Of a stretch of DNA of 64,000 nucleotides, positions 41,871 to 50,403 are shown in pieces (position 1 is the first letter of the stretch; each line of letters starts with the position of its first letter). The stretch is taken from positions 2,170,001 to 2,234,000 of the forward strand of contig CAVYPZ010000003.1 of the NCBI GenBank assembly GCA_963770535.1. The letters are read 5' to 3'. The notes below the pieces were generated by a model, which was not told the DNA's origin, ran no database searches, and saw only the letters and a list, made by a program, of their open reading frames with translations. This stretch comes from RYN-230 sp963770535 (GTDB lineage: Bacteria > Actinomycetota > Actinomycetes > Streptosporangiales > Streptosporangiaceae). The position numbers were made by a program, and so were the translations under genes.

Positions 41871-43424
41871 TCAGGCCATCCGGCTCAGCAGGTGCTCGCC
41901 GACGCGGATCGCGTTGGCCATGGCGGTGAGCGCCGGGTTCACGGCCCCGATGCTCGGGAAAAAGCTCGTATCGACGACGTAGAGGTTGTCAACTTCGTGC
42001 GCCTTGCAGTTGACGTCGAGCACCGACGTGGCCGGATCCGTGCCGAACCGGCAGGTGCCCGACTGGTGGGCGACGCCGGCCACCGGGACGTCCATGCTGG
42101 CGTAGAAGTTCTTGCTCAGCACGTGATGGGCGGCGATCCCGATGTGGTTGAGCACCTTCCGCAGCTCGTGGTACAGCCCGTCCGCCTCGGTGTCGTTCGT
42201 CGGCTGGTAGGCGAGGTGCACGTGACCATCGCGGTCCACCGTCACCCGGTTGCCCGGTTTGGGCACGTCCTCGGTGGTGAGCCAGAAGTCGACGGCGTGC
42301 CGGGCGACCTCCTCCAGGCTCCACTTCGGGGCCAGCTTGGTGAGCTTGGGTTCCTCGCCTTTCATCGCCATGGCGTTGGACTTCCCGAGCATCTGGATGT
42401 TGCCCAGCGGCCATTCCCGGCCGTTCCCGGCGAGGTAGAAATCGTTCAGGCCGAGTGTCTTCTGGAACACCGTGTCGTTGCGCTCCTTGTCGAGCGCCAC
42501 GATGGCCTTGCTGTTGTGGTACATGTAGTTGCGGCCGACCTGGTCGGACCCGTTGGCCAGGCCAGCCGGGTGCTGGTCGGAGGCCGACCGGAGCAGGATC
42601 TTGGCGCTGTTGGCCGCGCCGGCCGAGACGACCACGATGTCGCCTTCGTAGAACTCCTGCTTGCCGTCGCGGGTTACCTGCACGCGGGTGACCGTCCGGC
42701 CGGACGGGTCCGTGTCGAGCCGCTCCACCTCCGCGTTCACCAGCAGGGTGACGTTCGGCTGGTCGAGCAGGGGGCGGACGGCGATGATGTCGGCGTCGGA
42801 CTTGGCGTGCACCAGGCACGGGTAGCCGTCACACGTGGCGCAGCGGATGCAGGCACTGAGCGGCCGGTCGGCCTCGTCCAGCAGGATGCCGACCGGGGCG
42901 TGGAAGGGATGGTAGCCACCGGCCGCCAGCGCGTCGGAGATCTGCTGGACCCGCGGTTCGTGCGAGACCGCGGGCCAGGGGTACTCCTTCGAGCAGTGCC
43001 CCTCGGTGGGATCTTCACCGTGGGCGCCGTGCACCTGGTACAGCCACTCGGCCTTCGTGTACCACGGCTCGAACTCGTCGTAGCTCAGCGGCCAGGCCGG
43101 CGAGAGGCCGTCGGCGTGCCTGATCTCGCCGAAGTCCTCGGGGCGCAGCCGGTACAGCGCGGCGCCGTAGAGCTTGGTGGCCCCGCCGACGTAGTAGTGC
43201 ACCTGCGGCTGGAACGCCTTACCGTCAGCGTCGAACCACGAGTCCGGCGAGATGTACCTGCCGTCCACGAACACCGTTCCGGGATCCCAGTTCCCGAGTT
43301 CGCGTGGCAGGAAATTGCCCCGCTCGAGCAGCAGAATGCGCTTGCCCGACGGGGCCAGGGTGTGCGCCAGCGTGCCGCCGCCCGCACCGCTACCGACAAT
43401 GATCACGTCATAGTGTTCGGCCAC
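41871..43424 (-). CDS. GMC family FAD-dependent oxidoreductase
   Basis: About 517 residues from GTG 43424, where the protein opens as M-AEHYDVIIVGSGAGGGTLAH, the usual start of this group; an upstream ATG (43463) adds 13 residues. FAD motif GSGAGGGTLAHTLAPSGKRILLLERG, YYVGGATKLYGAALYRLR, a cysteine-rich CIRCATCDGYPCLVHAKSDAD, and the C-terminal HQSGTCRFGTDPATSVLD and NLYVVDTSFFPSIGAVNPALTAMANAIR are intact. Oxidises an alcohol or sugar group; substrate unknown. Only distantly related to the GMC protein at 29818. Two island motif sites lie just upstream. Confidence 0.83.
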   Translation of the reverse strand: MAEHYDVIIVGSGAGGGTLAHTLAPSGKRILLLERGNFLPRELGNWDPGTVFVDGRYISPDSWFDADGKAFQPQVHYYVGGATKLYGAALYRLRPEDFGEIRHADGLSPAWPLSYDEFEPWYTKAEWLYQVHGAHGEDPTEGHCSKEYPWPAVSHEPRVQQISDALAAGGYHPFHAPVGILLDEADRPLSACIRCATCDGYPCLVHAKSDADIIAVRPLLDQPNVTLLVNAEVERLDTDPSGRTVTRVQVTRDGKQEFYEGDIVVVSAGAANSAKILLRSASDQHPAGLANGSDQVGRNYMYHNSKAIVALDKERNDTVFQKTLGLNDFYLAGNGREWPLGNIQMLGKSNAMAMKGEEPKLTKLAPKWSLEEVARHAVDFWLTTEDVPKPGNRVTVDRDGHVHLAYQPTNDTEADGLYHELRKVLNHIGIAAHHVLSKNFYASMDVPVAGVAHQSGTCRFGTDPATSVLDVNCKAHEVDNLYVVDTSFFPSIGAVNPALTAMANAIRVGEHLLSRMA

Positions 43425-43459
43425 GTAACCAAATGTCCCGGGTTGGCGCACGCGGCACA

Positions 43460-43476
43460 TCACACCTGCAGGGTGA
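43460..43476. promoter_or_regulatory. Island motif site F2
   Basis: TCACAC-CTGCA-GGGTGA, 11/12 to the consensus; 68 bases from the perfect site F on the other side of a palindrome. Confidence 0.45.
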
Positions 43477-43484
43477 CTTCCTGG

Positions 43485-43510
43485 CTGAATTCCCGCTCGC
43501 GGGAATTCAG
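43485..43510. promoter_or_regulatory. 26-bp palindrome between GMC and HAD genes
   Basis: Perfect 12-base arms CTGAATTCCCGC and GCGGGAATTCAG with a TC spacer, flanked on both sides by island motif sites. AT-richer than its surroundings. In a divergent promoter region it is more likely an operator than a terminator. Confidence 0.55.
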
Positions 43511-43527
43511 CGCGCCGGCGGCGCGGG

Positions 43528-43544
43528 TCACCCCCGCCGGGTGA
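43528..43544. promoter_or_regulatory. Island motif site F (perfect)
   Basis: TCACCC-CCGCC-GGGTGA, both halves perfect, 36 bases before the HAD remnant start and 104 bases from GMC. Confidence 0.6.
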
Positions 43545-43579
43545 ACCGGTTTCTGCGCAACCGCCCTATCTTGCCCCAC

Positions 43580-44363
43580 ATGATTGCCGATCCATTGCCG
43601 AGCTGGCGTGAGACTGGGCGAAGCAGTCCATCGTGGAGTTCGTCGCCGCCGTGACCCATCCTGACTCACCGGACTTTGTCCCGGAGCCGGACCGTGTCGC
43701 GGTCTTCGACAACGACGGCACGCTGTGGACGGAACAGCCCGTGTACGCGCAGCTGATCTTCGCGCTGGACCGGGCGGCGCAGCTGGGTCATCCCACCAGC
43801 CTGGAAGAGCTGCACGCGGGTGGCATGCCGGCCCTGATTGGGCTGATCAGGCTCACTCACGCCGGCGTCACCACCGATGAGTTCGACGCCCTGTGCCGGA
43901 ACTGGATGGCGTCGGTTTCTCCGGTGGCGGCACGGATTTCATGCGCACCTGGGCGTCCGACGTCTATGGCCTGCCGCCGCACCGGGTGATCGGCAGCGTC
44001 GGCGAAACCGAGTTCCGCCTCGGCCCGGCCGGCCCTGAACTCGTCAAGGGCAGCGCCCTGCAGGTCATCAACGACGGCCCGCAGAAGCCGAGCTCGATCC
44101 ACCGGCATGTCGGCCAGCGCCCGATCGTGGCCGCCGGGAACACCGACGGCGACCTGGCCATGCTCCAGTGGACCGCAGCTGGCCCGGGCCGGACGCTGCA
44201 GCTGGTCGTCCAGCATACGGACGGCGAGCGGGAGTACGCCTATGAGCGTGACCCGATCCTGGGCAGCGGCACCGACCAGATCCGCGCGGCTGCCACCGAC
44301 CACAAGTGGACCGTGATCGACATGGCCGCGGACTGGTCAGCTGTCCACCCGCCTGCCGTCTAG
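43580..44363 (+). pseudogene. HAD family phosphatase, broken
   Basis: Remnant of a haloacid-dehalogenase-type hydrolase. Three pieces lie in three frames: MIADPLPSWRETG, then SIVEFVAAVTHPD ... RVAVFDNDGTLWTEQPVYAQL (catalytic DxD-like motif I) to TTDEFDALCRNWMA, then GFSGGGTDFMRTWASDVYG (motif II) through IVAAGNTDGDLAML (motif IV) to the end. The first break (about 43610) is one missing base in GGGCG. The second (about 43915) joins the cap region directly to motif II, which needs a deletion of roughly 90 bases relative to the family plus a frame change. This is real gene decay, not a simple read error. Confidence 0.75.
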
Positions 44364-44405
44364 GTCGTGCCCGGCCCGGGCCTTCCGGTGCCATGCGCGG
44401 CGTAA

Positions 44406-44422
44406 CCACCCATGAAGGGGGA
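44406..44422. promoter_or_regulatory. Island motif site G1
   Basis: CCACCC-ATGAA-GGGGGA, 10/12 to the consensus, in the promoter region of the gene at 44484. Confidence 0.4.
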
Positions 44423-44430
44423 TGTCCGGA

Positions 44431-44447
44431 TAACCGACGGCGGGTGA
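44431..44447. promoter_or_regulatory. Island motif site G2
   Basis: TAACCG-ACGGC-GGGTGA, right half perfect, left half 4/6; 25 bases after G1 and 37 bases before the start at 44484. Confidence 0.35.
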
Positions 44448-44483
44448 CAGTAAGGCTCAACGACTAGCGTCCGGGACGGTGGC

Positions 44484-44765
44484 ATGTCTACTAGCACGGA
44501 GAGCAGCAGCAGCTGGCCGGAGTTCAGGACCGGCCCGATCATCACGGGCGCCGCGCTCGTCGGCGCCGGCGCCCTGATCGCCCTGGCGGGCCTGGCCGTC
44601 GGCGGTACGCATCTGTTCGCGGCCACCCGCCGGTGGATCCAGGAGATGGACGTGCCGCCCAGCGAGCAGGCCAGGATCAAGTGGGCGCAGGCCAAGAGCG
44701 CCGCGGTGGCTGGCAACGCCGCCTGGCGCAACGGGGTCTCGGCCCGCCAGGGCGCCGGGGCATAA
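44484..44765 (+). CDS. Small single-pass membrane protein
   Basis: 93 residues. Serine-rich N-terminus, one helix (ITGAALVGAGALIALAGLAVGG), then an amphipathic tail with RWIQEMDVPPSEQARIKWAQAKSAAVAG. Similar small proteins occur beside actinobacterial stress and respiratory operons, but the function is unknown. It precedes cydA by 64 bases and likely heads that operon. Two weak island motif sites lie in its promoter region. Confidence 0.65.
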   Translation: MSTSTESSSSWPEFRTGPIITGAALVGAGALIALAGLAVGGTHLFAATRRWIQEMDVPPSEQARIKWAQAKSAAVAGNAAWRNGVSARQGAGA

Positions 44766-44829
44766 GCCCCGGGCGGCCCGGCGGGTCATCGGACGGGCAG
44801 CCAATCATGCATCCAGGCCGGGGGAGTAG

Positions 44830-46215
44830 ATGACGAACGTCGATCTTGCGCGGTGGCAGTTCGCGTTTGTGACGATCAATCATTTCTTTTTCGTGCCCGT
44901 GACGATCGGCCTGGCGTTCCTGACCGCGTTGCTGCAGACGGCGTGGTACCGCAGCAAGCGGGAGGAGTATCTGCGGCTGACCCGGTTCTTCGGCACGCTT
45001 CTGGTCATCAACGTGGCGATCGGCGTGGTGACCGGGCTGGTCCAGGAGTTCGAGTTCGGGATGAACTGGTCGGCCTACTCGCGGCTGGTCGGCAACATCT
45101 TCGGCGCCCCGCTGGCCATGGAGGGACTCGCCGCCTTCTTCCTGGAATCCACGTTCCTCGGGCTGTGGCTGTTCGGCTGGGACAAACTCCCCCGCCGTGT
45201 TCACCTGCTGACCATCTGGCTGGTGTCGCTCGGCACCGTGCTGTCGGCGGCGTTCATCATGGCGGCCAACTCCTGGATGCAGCATCCCGTCGGCTACGTC
45301 ATGGTCAACGGCAAGCCGCAGCTGAACGACATCTGGGCCGTGTTCACCAACCAGGTGTTCGTCTGGGGATACTCGAAGGTCCTGCTGGCGTCGCTGGTTA
45401 CCGGCGCGGCGGTGATGCTGGCGGTGTCCGCGTGGCAGTTGCGGCACGGCGGCGCCCAGGAGGTGTTCACCCGGTCGGCGCGGCTCGCGCTCATCGTCCT
45501 GGTTCCGGCGATCCTGTTCACCATGCTGGTCGGCGATGAGCTCGGGGTGATCGAGGCCAAGTACCAGCCGATGAAGATCGCGGCGGCCGAGGCGCAGTGG
45601 ACCACCTGCCAGCCGTGCTCGTTCTCGCTGTTCCAGATCGGCGGCGGCAACAACGACCACACGCCCACCCAGATCCTGGAGATTCCGCACCTGCTGTCCC
45701 TGCTGGCCACTAACCACTGGAACGGCAAGGTGGTCGGCCTGGACCCGCTCCAGTCGCAGTACCAGAAACAGTTCGGGCCGGGCTACTACGTGCCGAACGT
45801 GTTCATCCAGTACTGGTCCATGCGGGTAATGGCCTACATCGGGGTCCTGGTCCTGCTCATCGGGCTGTACGGGCTCTGGCTACTGCGGCGCCAGAAACTC
45901 GCGAGCTCCCGCCGGTTCCTGTGGGTGGCGATCTGGGCTGCGGTGCTGCCGTTCCTGATGAATACCGCGGGCTGGCTGCTGACCGAGAGCGGCCGGCAGC
46001 CCTGGATCGTGCAAGGCATCATGCTGACCAAAAACGGGATCTCGTCGTCGGTCAGTGCCACCTCCATCTGGATCAGCCTGGTGATCTTCGTGCTGCTGTA
46101 CGCCACGCTGGCCACCGTTGACCTGATGCTGATGCTGAAGTACTCCCGGCAGCAGCTCCCGCCCGCCCGCGCCGAGGCTGACGTGGACGCGCCCGTCCCG
46201 GCCGTCCAGTACTGA
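44830..46215 (+). CDS. cydA: Cytochrome bd ubiquinol/menaquinol oxidase subunit I
   Basis: 461-residue membrane subunit that oxidises quinol and reduces O2 with high affinity, without pumping protons. Heme ligand H18 in WQFAFVTINHFFFVPVTIG, the heme d glutamate region GAPLAMEGLAAFFLESTFLGLWLFGW, H in NSWMQHPVGY, and the signature NTAGWLLTESGRQPWIVQG are present. The quinol loop is short, as in Gram-positive CydA. Start ATG 44830 follows GGGGGAGT. Translationally close to cydB (7-base gap). CydCD heme-transport genes are not in the window. Bd oxidase supports hypoxia, acid and nitric oxide tolerance. Confidence 0.95.
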   Translation: MTNVDLARWQFAFVTINHFFFVPVTIGLAFLTALLQTAWYRSKREEYLRLTRFFGTLLVINVAIGVVTGLVQEFEFGMNWSAYSRLVGNIFGAPLAMEGLAAFFLESTFLGLWLFGWDKLPRRVHLLTIWLVSLGTVLSAAFIMAANSWMQHPVGYVMVNGKPQLNDIWAVFTNQVFVWGYSKVLLASLVTGAAVMLAVSAWQLRHGGAQEVFTRSARLALIVLVPAILFTMLVGDELGVIEAKYQPMKIAAAEAQWTTCQPCSFSLFQIGGGNNDHTPTQILEIPHLLSLLATNHWNGKVVGLDPLQSQYQKQFGPGYYVPNVFIQYWSMRVMAYIGVLVLLIGLYGLWLLRRQKLASSRRFLWVAIWAAVLPFLMNTAGWLLTESGRQPWIVQGIMLTKNGISSSVSATSIWISLVIFVLLYATLATVDLMLMLKYSRQQLPPARAEADVDAPVPAVQY

Positions 46216-46222
46216 GGTCACG

Positions 46223-47311
46223 ATGAATCACCTGATCCCATTCTGGTTCATCATCATCACCGTCTTGTGGACTGGTTTCTTCATCCTGGAGGGCTTCGAC
46301 TTCGGCGTCGGCATGCTGCATGGCGCGGTCGGCCAGGATGACGCCGGCCGCCGGGCGGCCATCAACACCATCGGCCCGCTGTGGGACGGCAACGAAGTGT
46401 GGCTGATCGTGGCCGGGGCCGCCTTGTTCGCCGCGTTTCCCGGCTGGTACGCCACCATGTTCTCGGGCTTCTACCTGGCGCTGGTGCTGCTGCTGGGCTC
46501 GCTGATGATCCGCGGCGTGGCCTTCGAGTTCCGCGGCAAGCGTGATGCGCCGCGGTGGCGGCGCACCTGGGACGTCTCGCTGACCGTGAGCAGCCTGCTG
46601 GCCCCGCTGCTGATCGGGGTGGCCCTGGGCGACCTGCTGCACGGGCTGCCCATCAATTCCCACCAGGAATACACCGGGTCATTCTGGGACCTGCTCCAGC
46701 CGTACGGCCTGTTCACCGGGGTCACCCTGGTGCTGATCTGCCTGCTGCACGGCGCCACGTTCCTGTGCCTGAAGACCACCGGCGACATGCGCGAGCGCGC
46801 GGGGCGGCTGGCCCGCCGGGTGGCCCCGCTGACCGCCGCCGCGGTCGTGGCCTTCGCCATCTGGACGCACGTGACGTCGAGTACGACCTTCTTCGTCAAC
46901 CCCATCGAACTGCTCGCCATGCTCGCCGTGCTGGCTGCCGTGTGGCTCGTCTACGAGCGCCGGGAGGGCTTCGCGTTCGCGGCGACCACGGTCACGATGG
47001 CGGCCTGCATCGTCTCGATCTTCGTTGGGCTGTACCCCAACGTGATGGTCTCCAGCACCAGCGCGGCCTACAACCTCACCGTGCACAACACGGCGTCCGG
47101 GGCTTATTCGCTCAAGGTGATGACGGTCGTGGCGATCATCTTCCTGCCCTTCGTCCTGGCTTACCAGACCTGGACCTACTACGTGTTCCGGCGGCGCGTC
47201 AGCAAGCAGGAATTCCAGCCCTCACCGTCGCGGGGCACACCGCGGGGAGCGTCCGGTCCGCAGCCTGCGCACCCCGATGGGGCGGCCCCCCCGGCGGGAC
47301 CGGCAAATTGA
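46223..47311 (+). CDS. cydB: Cytochrome bd oxidase subunit II
   Basis: 362 residues, eight helices. Opens NHLIPFWFIIITVLWTGFFILEGFDFGVGMLHG with the conserved acidic residues of CydB, then PLWDGNEVWLIVAGAALFAAFPGWYATMFSGFYLALVLLL and RGVAFEFRGK. The C-terminal tail after the last helix (TWTYYVFRRRVSKQEF) is proline/glycine-rich. Forms the heterodimer with CydA. The zwf-like gene follows 18 bases after. Confidence 0.95.
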   Translation: MNHLIPFWFIIITVLWTGFFILEGFDFGVGMLHGAVGQDDAGRRAAINTIGPLWDGNEVWLIVAGAALFAAFPGWYATMFSGFYLALVLLLGSLMIRGVAFEFRGKRDAPRWRRTWDVSLTVSSLLAPLLIGVALGDLLHGLPINSHQEYTGSFWDLLQPYGLFTGVTLVLICLLHGATFLCLKTTGDMRERAGRLARRVAPLTAAAVVAFAIWTHVTSSTTFFVNPIELLAMLAVLAAVWLVYERREGFAFAATTVTMAACIVSIFVGLYPNVMVSSTSAAYNLTVHNTASGAYSLKVMTVVAIIFLPFVLAYQTWTYYVFRRRVSKQEFQPSPSRGTPRGASGPQPAHPDGAAPPAGPAN

Positions 47312-47329
47312 CCGACACATGGAGCGGAC

Positions 47330-48708
47330 ATGACCACTAACCAAGTCGATGCAGCTCGTGATCTTCGGGGCCACCGGTGACCTGGCCAAGATCGAGACCT
47401 TCCCGGCGCTGGTCGGCCTGGTCGACCGGGGCGTCCTGGACGTGCCCGTCATCGGGGTGGCGAAGAGCGGCTGGGGGCTGCAGCAGTTCCGCGACTACGC
47501 GGAGGCCTCGCTGCGCCTCAACCACATGGACCCCGGGACGCCCGGCCGCGCAGAAGATGCTCGGGCTGCTCCGGTACGTCGACGGGGACCTCGACGACGA
47601 CGCCACCTACAAGGCCATGTCGGACATGATCGGCTCCGGCACCAGGATCCTGTACTACCTCGAGGTGCCGCCGCCGCTGTTCGGGCGCATCGCGCACGGC
47701 ATCGCCACGGCCGGCCGGGCCAAGGACGCGCGGGTCATGGTGGAGAAGCCGTTCGGCACCGACCTGGCCAGCTCCCGGAAGCTCAACGACACCATGCACC
47801 AGTACTTCCCGGAGGACGCGATCTTCCGGGTCGACGACTGGCTGGCCTTCGACCCGGTGGAGAACGTGCTGTTCGTCCGGTTCGCCAACTCGATCATCGA
47901 GCCGCTGCTCAACCGGACCTACGTGGAGAGCATCCAGATCACGATGGCCGAGGCGTTCGACGTCGCCGACCGCGGCCGGTTCTACGACCGGACCGGGGCT
48001 ATCCGGGACGTGGTCCAGAACCACATGCTCCAGGTGCTGGCCACGGTGCTGGCCGAGCCGCCGGACCGGCCGGGCCTGGCCGACTGGCGGGACGCCAAGT
48101 CGCGGGTGATCTCCGCGCTGCGGCCGCTGACCCCGGAGGACACGGTGAAGGGCCAGTACGAGGGCTACCGTCAGGTCGACGGCGTCGCCCCGAAATCGAC
48201 GACGGAGACCTACGTCGCCGTCCGGCTCGCCGCTGACACCTGGCGCTGGGAAGGCGTGCCGATCCTGATCCGGGCAGCCAAGTGCATGCCGGTGACGGCC
48301 ACCGAGGTGAGCATCCGCTTCCGGCGGCCCCCGCACGACGTCTTCGGGATCGATCCGTTCGCCGTCCGCGATTCGCTGCGGTTCCGGGTCTGGCCGGAGA
48401 CCGCGGTGGGTCTCACCCTGGCCGGCAAGAAGCCCGGCGGTGGCATGGAGCCGCTGCTGGAGGACCTGGCCTTCGCCGGCCAGCCGGGCTCGGACATGCG
48501 TCCCTACGACCGGCTCATCGGCGCGGCCCTGGACGGCGACCGCTGGCTGTTCGCCCGCCAGGACACCGTCGAAGCCGCCTGGGAGGTCGTGGACCCGGTC
48601 CTGGGCGACGTCGGGCCCGTGCATCCCTACGCCCGGGGCAGCTGGGGTCCCGAGGAGGCCGACCGGCTGCTGCCCGCGCGGGACACCTGGCACGACCCGG
48701 CAGGATGA
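47330..48708 (+). pseudogene. zwf: Glucose-6-phosphate dehydrogenase, frameshifted
   Basis: NADP-dependent first step of the oxidative pentose phosphate pathway, about 459 residues when repaired. ATG 47330 follows GGAGCGG; MTTNQVDA is in one frame, LVIFGATGDLAKIETFPALVGL to RLNHMDPGTP in the next, and AAQKMLGLLRYVDGDL to the end in a third. Each step needs one surplus base removed (near 47350-47354 and in the CGCCCGG at 47539-47545). Catalytic parts are intact: VMVEKPFGTDLASS, FRVDDWLAFDPVENVLFVRFAN (family: RIDHFLGKE, so the active-site His is replaced by Asp), and the C-terminal sugar-binding part. That replacement with an otherwise preserved fold suggests a divergent subfamily. Confidence 0.75.
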
Positions 48709-48724
48709 GCGACGGGAGCAGATA

Positions 48725-50125
48725 ATGACCGGGCAATCGGGACAGCGCCAGGTGGTGATCGTCGGCGGCGGCTTCGCGGGCCTGTTCGCGGCCCGCAGGC
48801 TGAGGCACGCCGACGCCTCGGTAACCATGATCGACAGGGCTCAGCATCACGTGTTCCAGCCGCTGCTCTACCAGTGCGCGACCGGCATCATGTCCGAGGG
48901 GAAGATCGCCGCCCCGCTGCGTGACCTGCTCAAGAAATACAAGAATGTCGATTGCGTCATGGCTGAAGTGTTCGATTTTGATGTCGCCGGCCGGCGGGTC
49001 CTGGCCCGCCGGGTCGGCGGCGAGCAGATCGAGTTCGGTTATGACGACCTCATCGTCGCCGGCGGGGTCCGGCAATCCTACTTCGGCCATCCCGAATTCG
49101 CCCGGTGGGCACCGGGGATGAAGACCGTCTCCGATGCGCTCGCGATCCGGCGCCGGGTCTACGGCGCGTTCGAGATGGCCGACACGGCCAGCACCCCGGA
49201 AGAACGCCGCACCTACCTGACCTTCGCCCTGGTCGGCGCCGGACCGACGGGCGTGGAACTGGCCGGGCAGGTCCGGGAGGTCGCCACCAAGACCCTCCGC
49301 GCCGAATTCCGGAACATCAAGCCGGAGGACGCCCGGGTCCTGCTGTTCGACGGCGGCAGCGCGCCGCTGGCCATGTTCGGCCCCAAACTGTCACAGAAAG
49401 CGGCCAAGGCCCTGGACGCGCTGGGCGTCGAGCAGCACATGGGATCCATCGTCACCCACGTCGACGAAGGCTATGTGCTGGTCCGGGCCCACGACGGCAC
49501 GCAGACCCGCTACGACGCCGGCACCGTGCTGTGGACCGCCGGGGTGGAAGCCCCGCCCGTCGCCGAGGCCCTCGCGGCCGCCACCGGCGCCCAGCGCGAC
49601 CGGGCCGGGCGGATCCTCGTCGAAAAGAATCTCACCATCCCCGACCACCCCGAGATCTCCGTCCTCGGCGACATGATGAGCCTGGACAAGCTCCCCGGGG
49701 TGGCCGAGGTGGCGATGCAGTCGGGGCTCTACGCCGGGAACCGCGTCCGGCGCCGGATCTCCGGGGACGTGGAAGAAAAGCCGTTCCGCTACCACGACCT
49801 CGGCTCAGCCGCCTACATCTCCCGCGGCCAGGCCGTCGTCTCAGCCGGGCCCCTGCAGGTCGGCGGCTTCGCCGGCTGGGTCATGTGGCTGTTCATCCAC
49901 ATCGCTTTCCTGACCGGCTTCCGCAACCGCGTCGGTGCCCTGTTCACCTGGTGGTTCGCCTTCACCCGCGACATCCGCCGCGAGCGCACCTTCACCACCC
50001 AGCAGATCGAGACGCTGGGAGACGTCTACACGCTTCCGCTGGGCCCGGCAGTACTGGAGCCAGAGGCTCAATTGCCCGCGGATCCCGGCGGGGTCAGCGG
50101 CGGCGGAAAGGCGGCCCATCCGTGA
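48725..50125 (+). CDS. ndh: Type II NADH dehydrogenase (NDH-2)
   Basis: 466-residue single-subunit flavoenzyme that passes electrons from NADH to menaquinone without proton pumping. FAD site QVVIVGGGFAGLFAARRLRHAD at the start, HHVFQPLLYQCATGIMSEGKIAAPLR, NAD site FALVGAGPTGVELAGQVREVA, and the second FAD segment TIPDHPEISVLGDMMSLDKLPGVAEVAMQSGLYAG. The C-terminal membrane anchor is GFAGWVMWLFIHIAFLTGFRNR. Start ATG 48725 with GGGAG upstream. It belongs to the cydAB-zwf operon, providing an NADH-to-oxygen route that bypasses proton-pumping complexes. Confidence 0.93.
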   Translation: MTGQSGQRQVVIVGGGFAGLFAARRLRHADASVTMIDRAQHHVFQPLLYQCATGIMSEGKIAAPLRDLLKKYKNVDCVMAEVFDFDVAGRRVLARRVGGEQIEFGYDDLIVAGGVRQSYFGHPEFARWAPGMKTVSDALAIRRRVYGAFEMADTASTPEERRTYLTFALVGAGPTGVELAGQVREVATKTLRAEFRNIKPEDARVLLFDGGSAPLAMFGPKLSQKAAKALDALGVEQHMGSIVTHVDEGYVLVRAHDGTQTRYDAGTVLWTAGVEAPPVAEALAAATGAQRDRAGRILVEKNLTIPDHPEISVLGDMMSLDKLPGVAEVAMQSGLYAGNRVRRRISGDVEEKPFRYHDLGSAAYISRGQAVVSAGPLQVGGFAGWVMWLFIHIAFLTGFRNRVGALFTWWFAFTRDIRRERTFTTQQIETLGDVYTLPLGPAVLEPEAQLPADPGGVSGGGKAAHP

Positions 50126-50343
50126 CCATAGGCGGCAGCATCGCGCTCATCGTGATCGGCGCCATCCTGCGCTTCGGCATCACCTGGAAGCCCGTGCACA
50201 TCGATCTGCAGACCATTGGCGTGATCTTGATGATCGCGGGGGTGCTCGGCCTGATCATCGCCCTGGTGCTGCTGGCCCGGCGCCGCGGGCGGCCAGCGGC
50301 TGAGGTGTACGAGGAGCGCCGCTACACCGACCCGCCGGCCTGA
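50122..50343 (+). CDS. DUF6458 small membrane protein
   Basis: 73 residues, two helices: IGGSIALIVIGAILRFGITW and TIGVILMIAGVLGLIIALVLL, with the conserved link KPVHIDLQ. The GTG overlaps the ndh stop by four bases (GTGA), so it is translationally coupled. Function of the family unknown; found widely in actinobacteria. Confidence 0.8.
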   Translation: MTIGGSIALIVIGAILRFGITWKPVHIDLQTIGVILMIAGVLGLIIALVLLARRRGRPAAEVYEERRYTDPPA

Positions 50344-50403
50344 CGGGCTGGCTGGCAGCCAGCGCGCGGGAGGGCTGGCAGCCGGCCCGGCGCGGGCCGG
50401 CGA

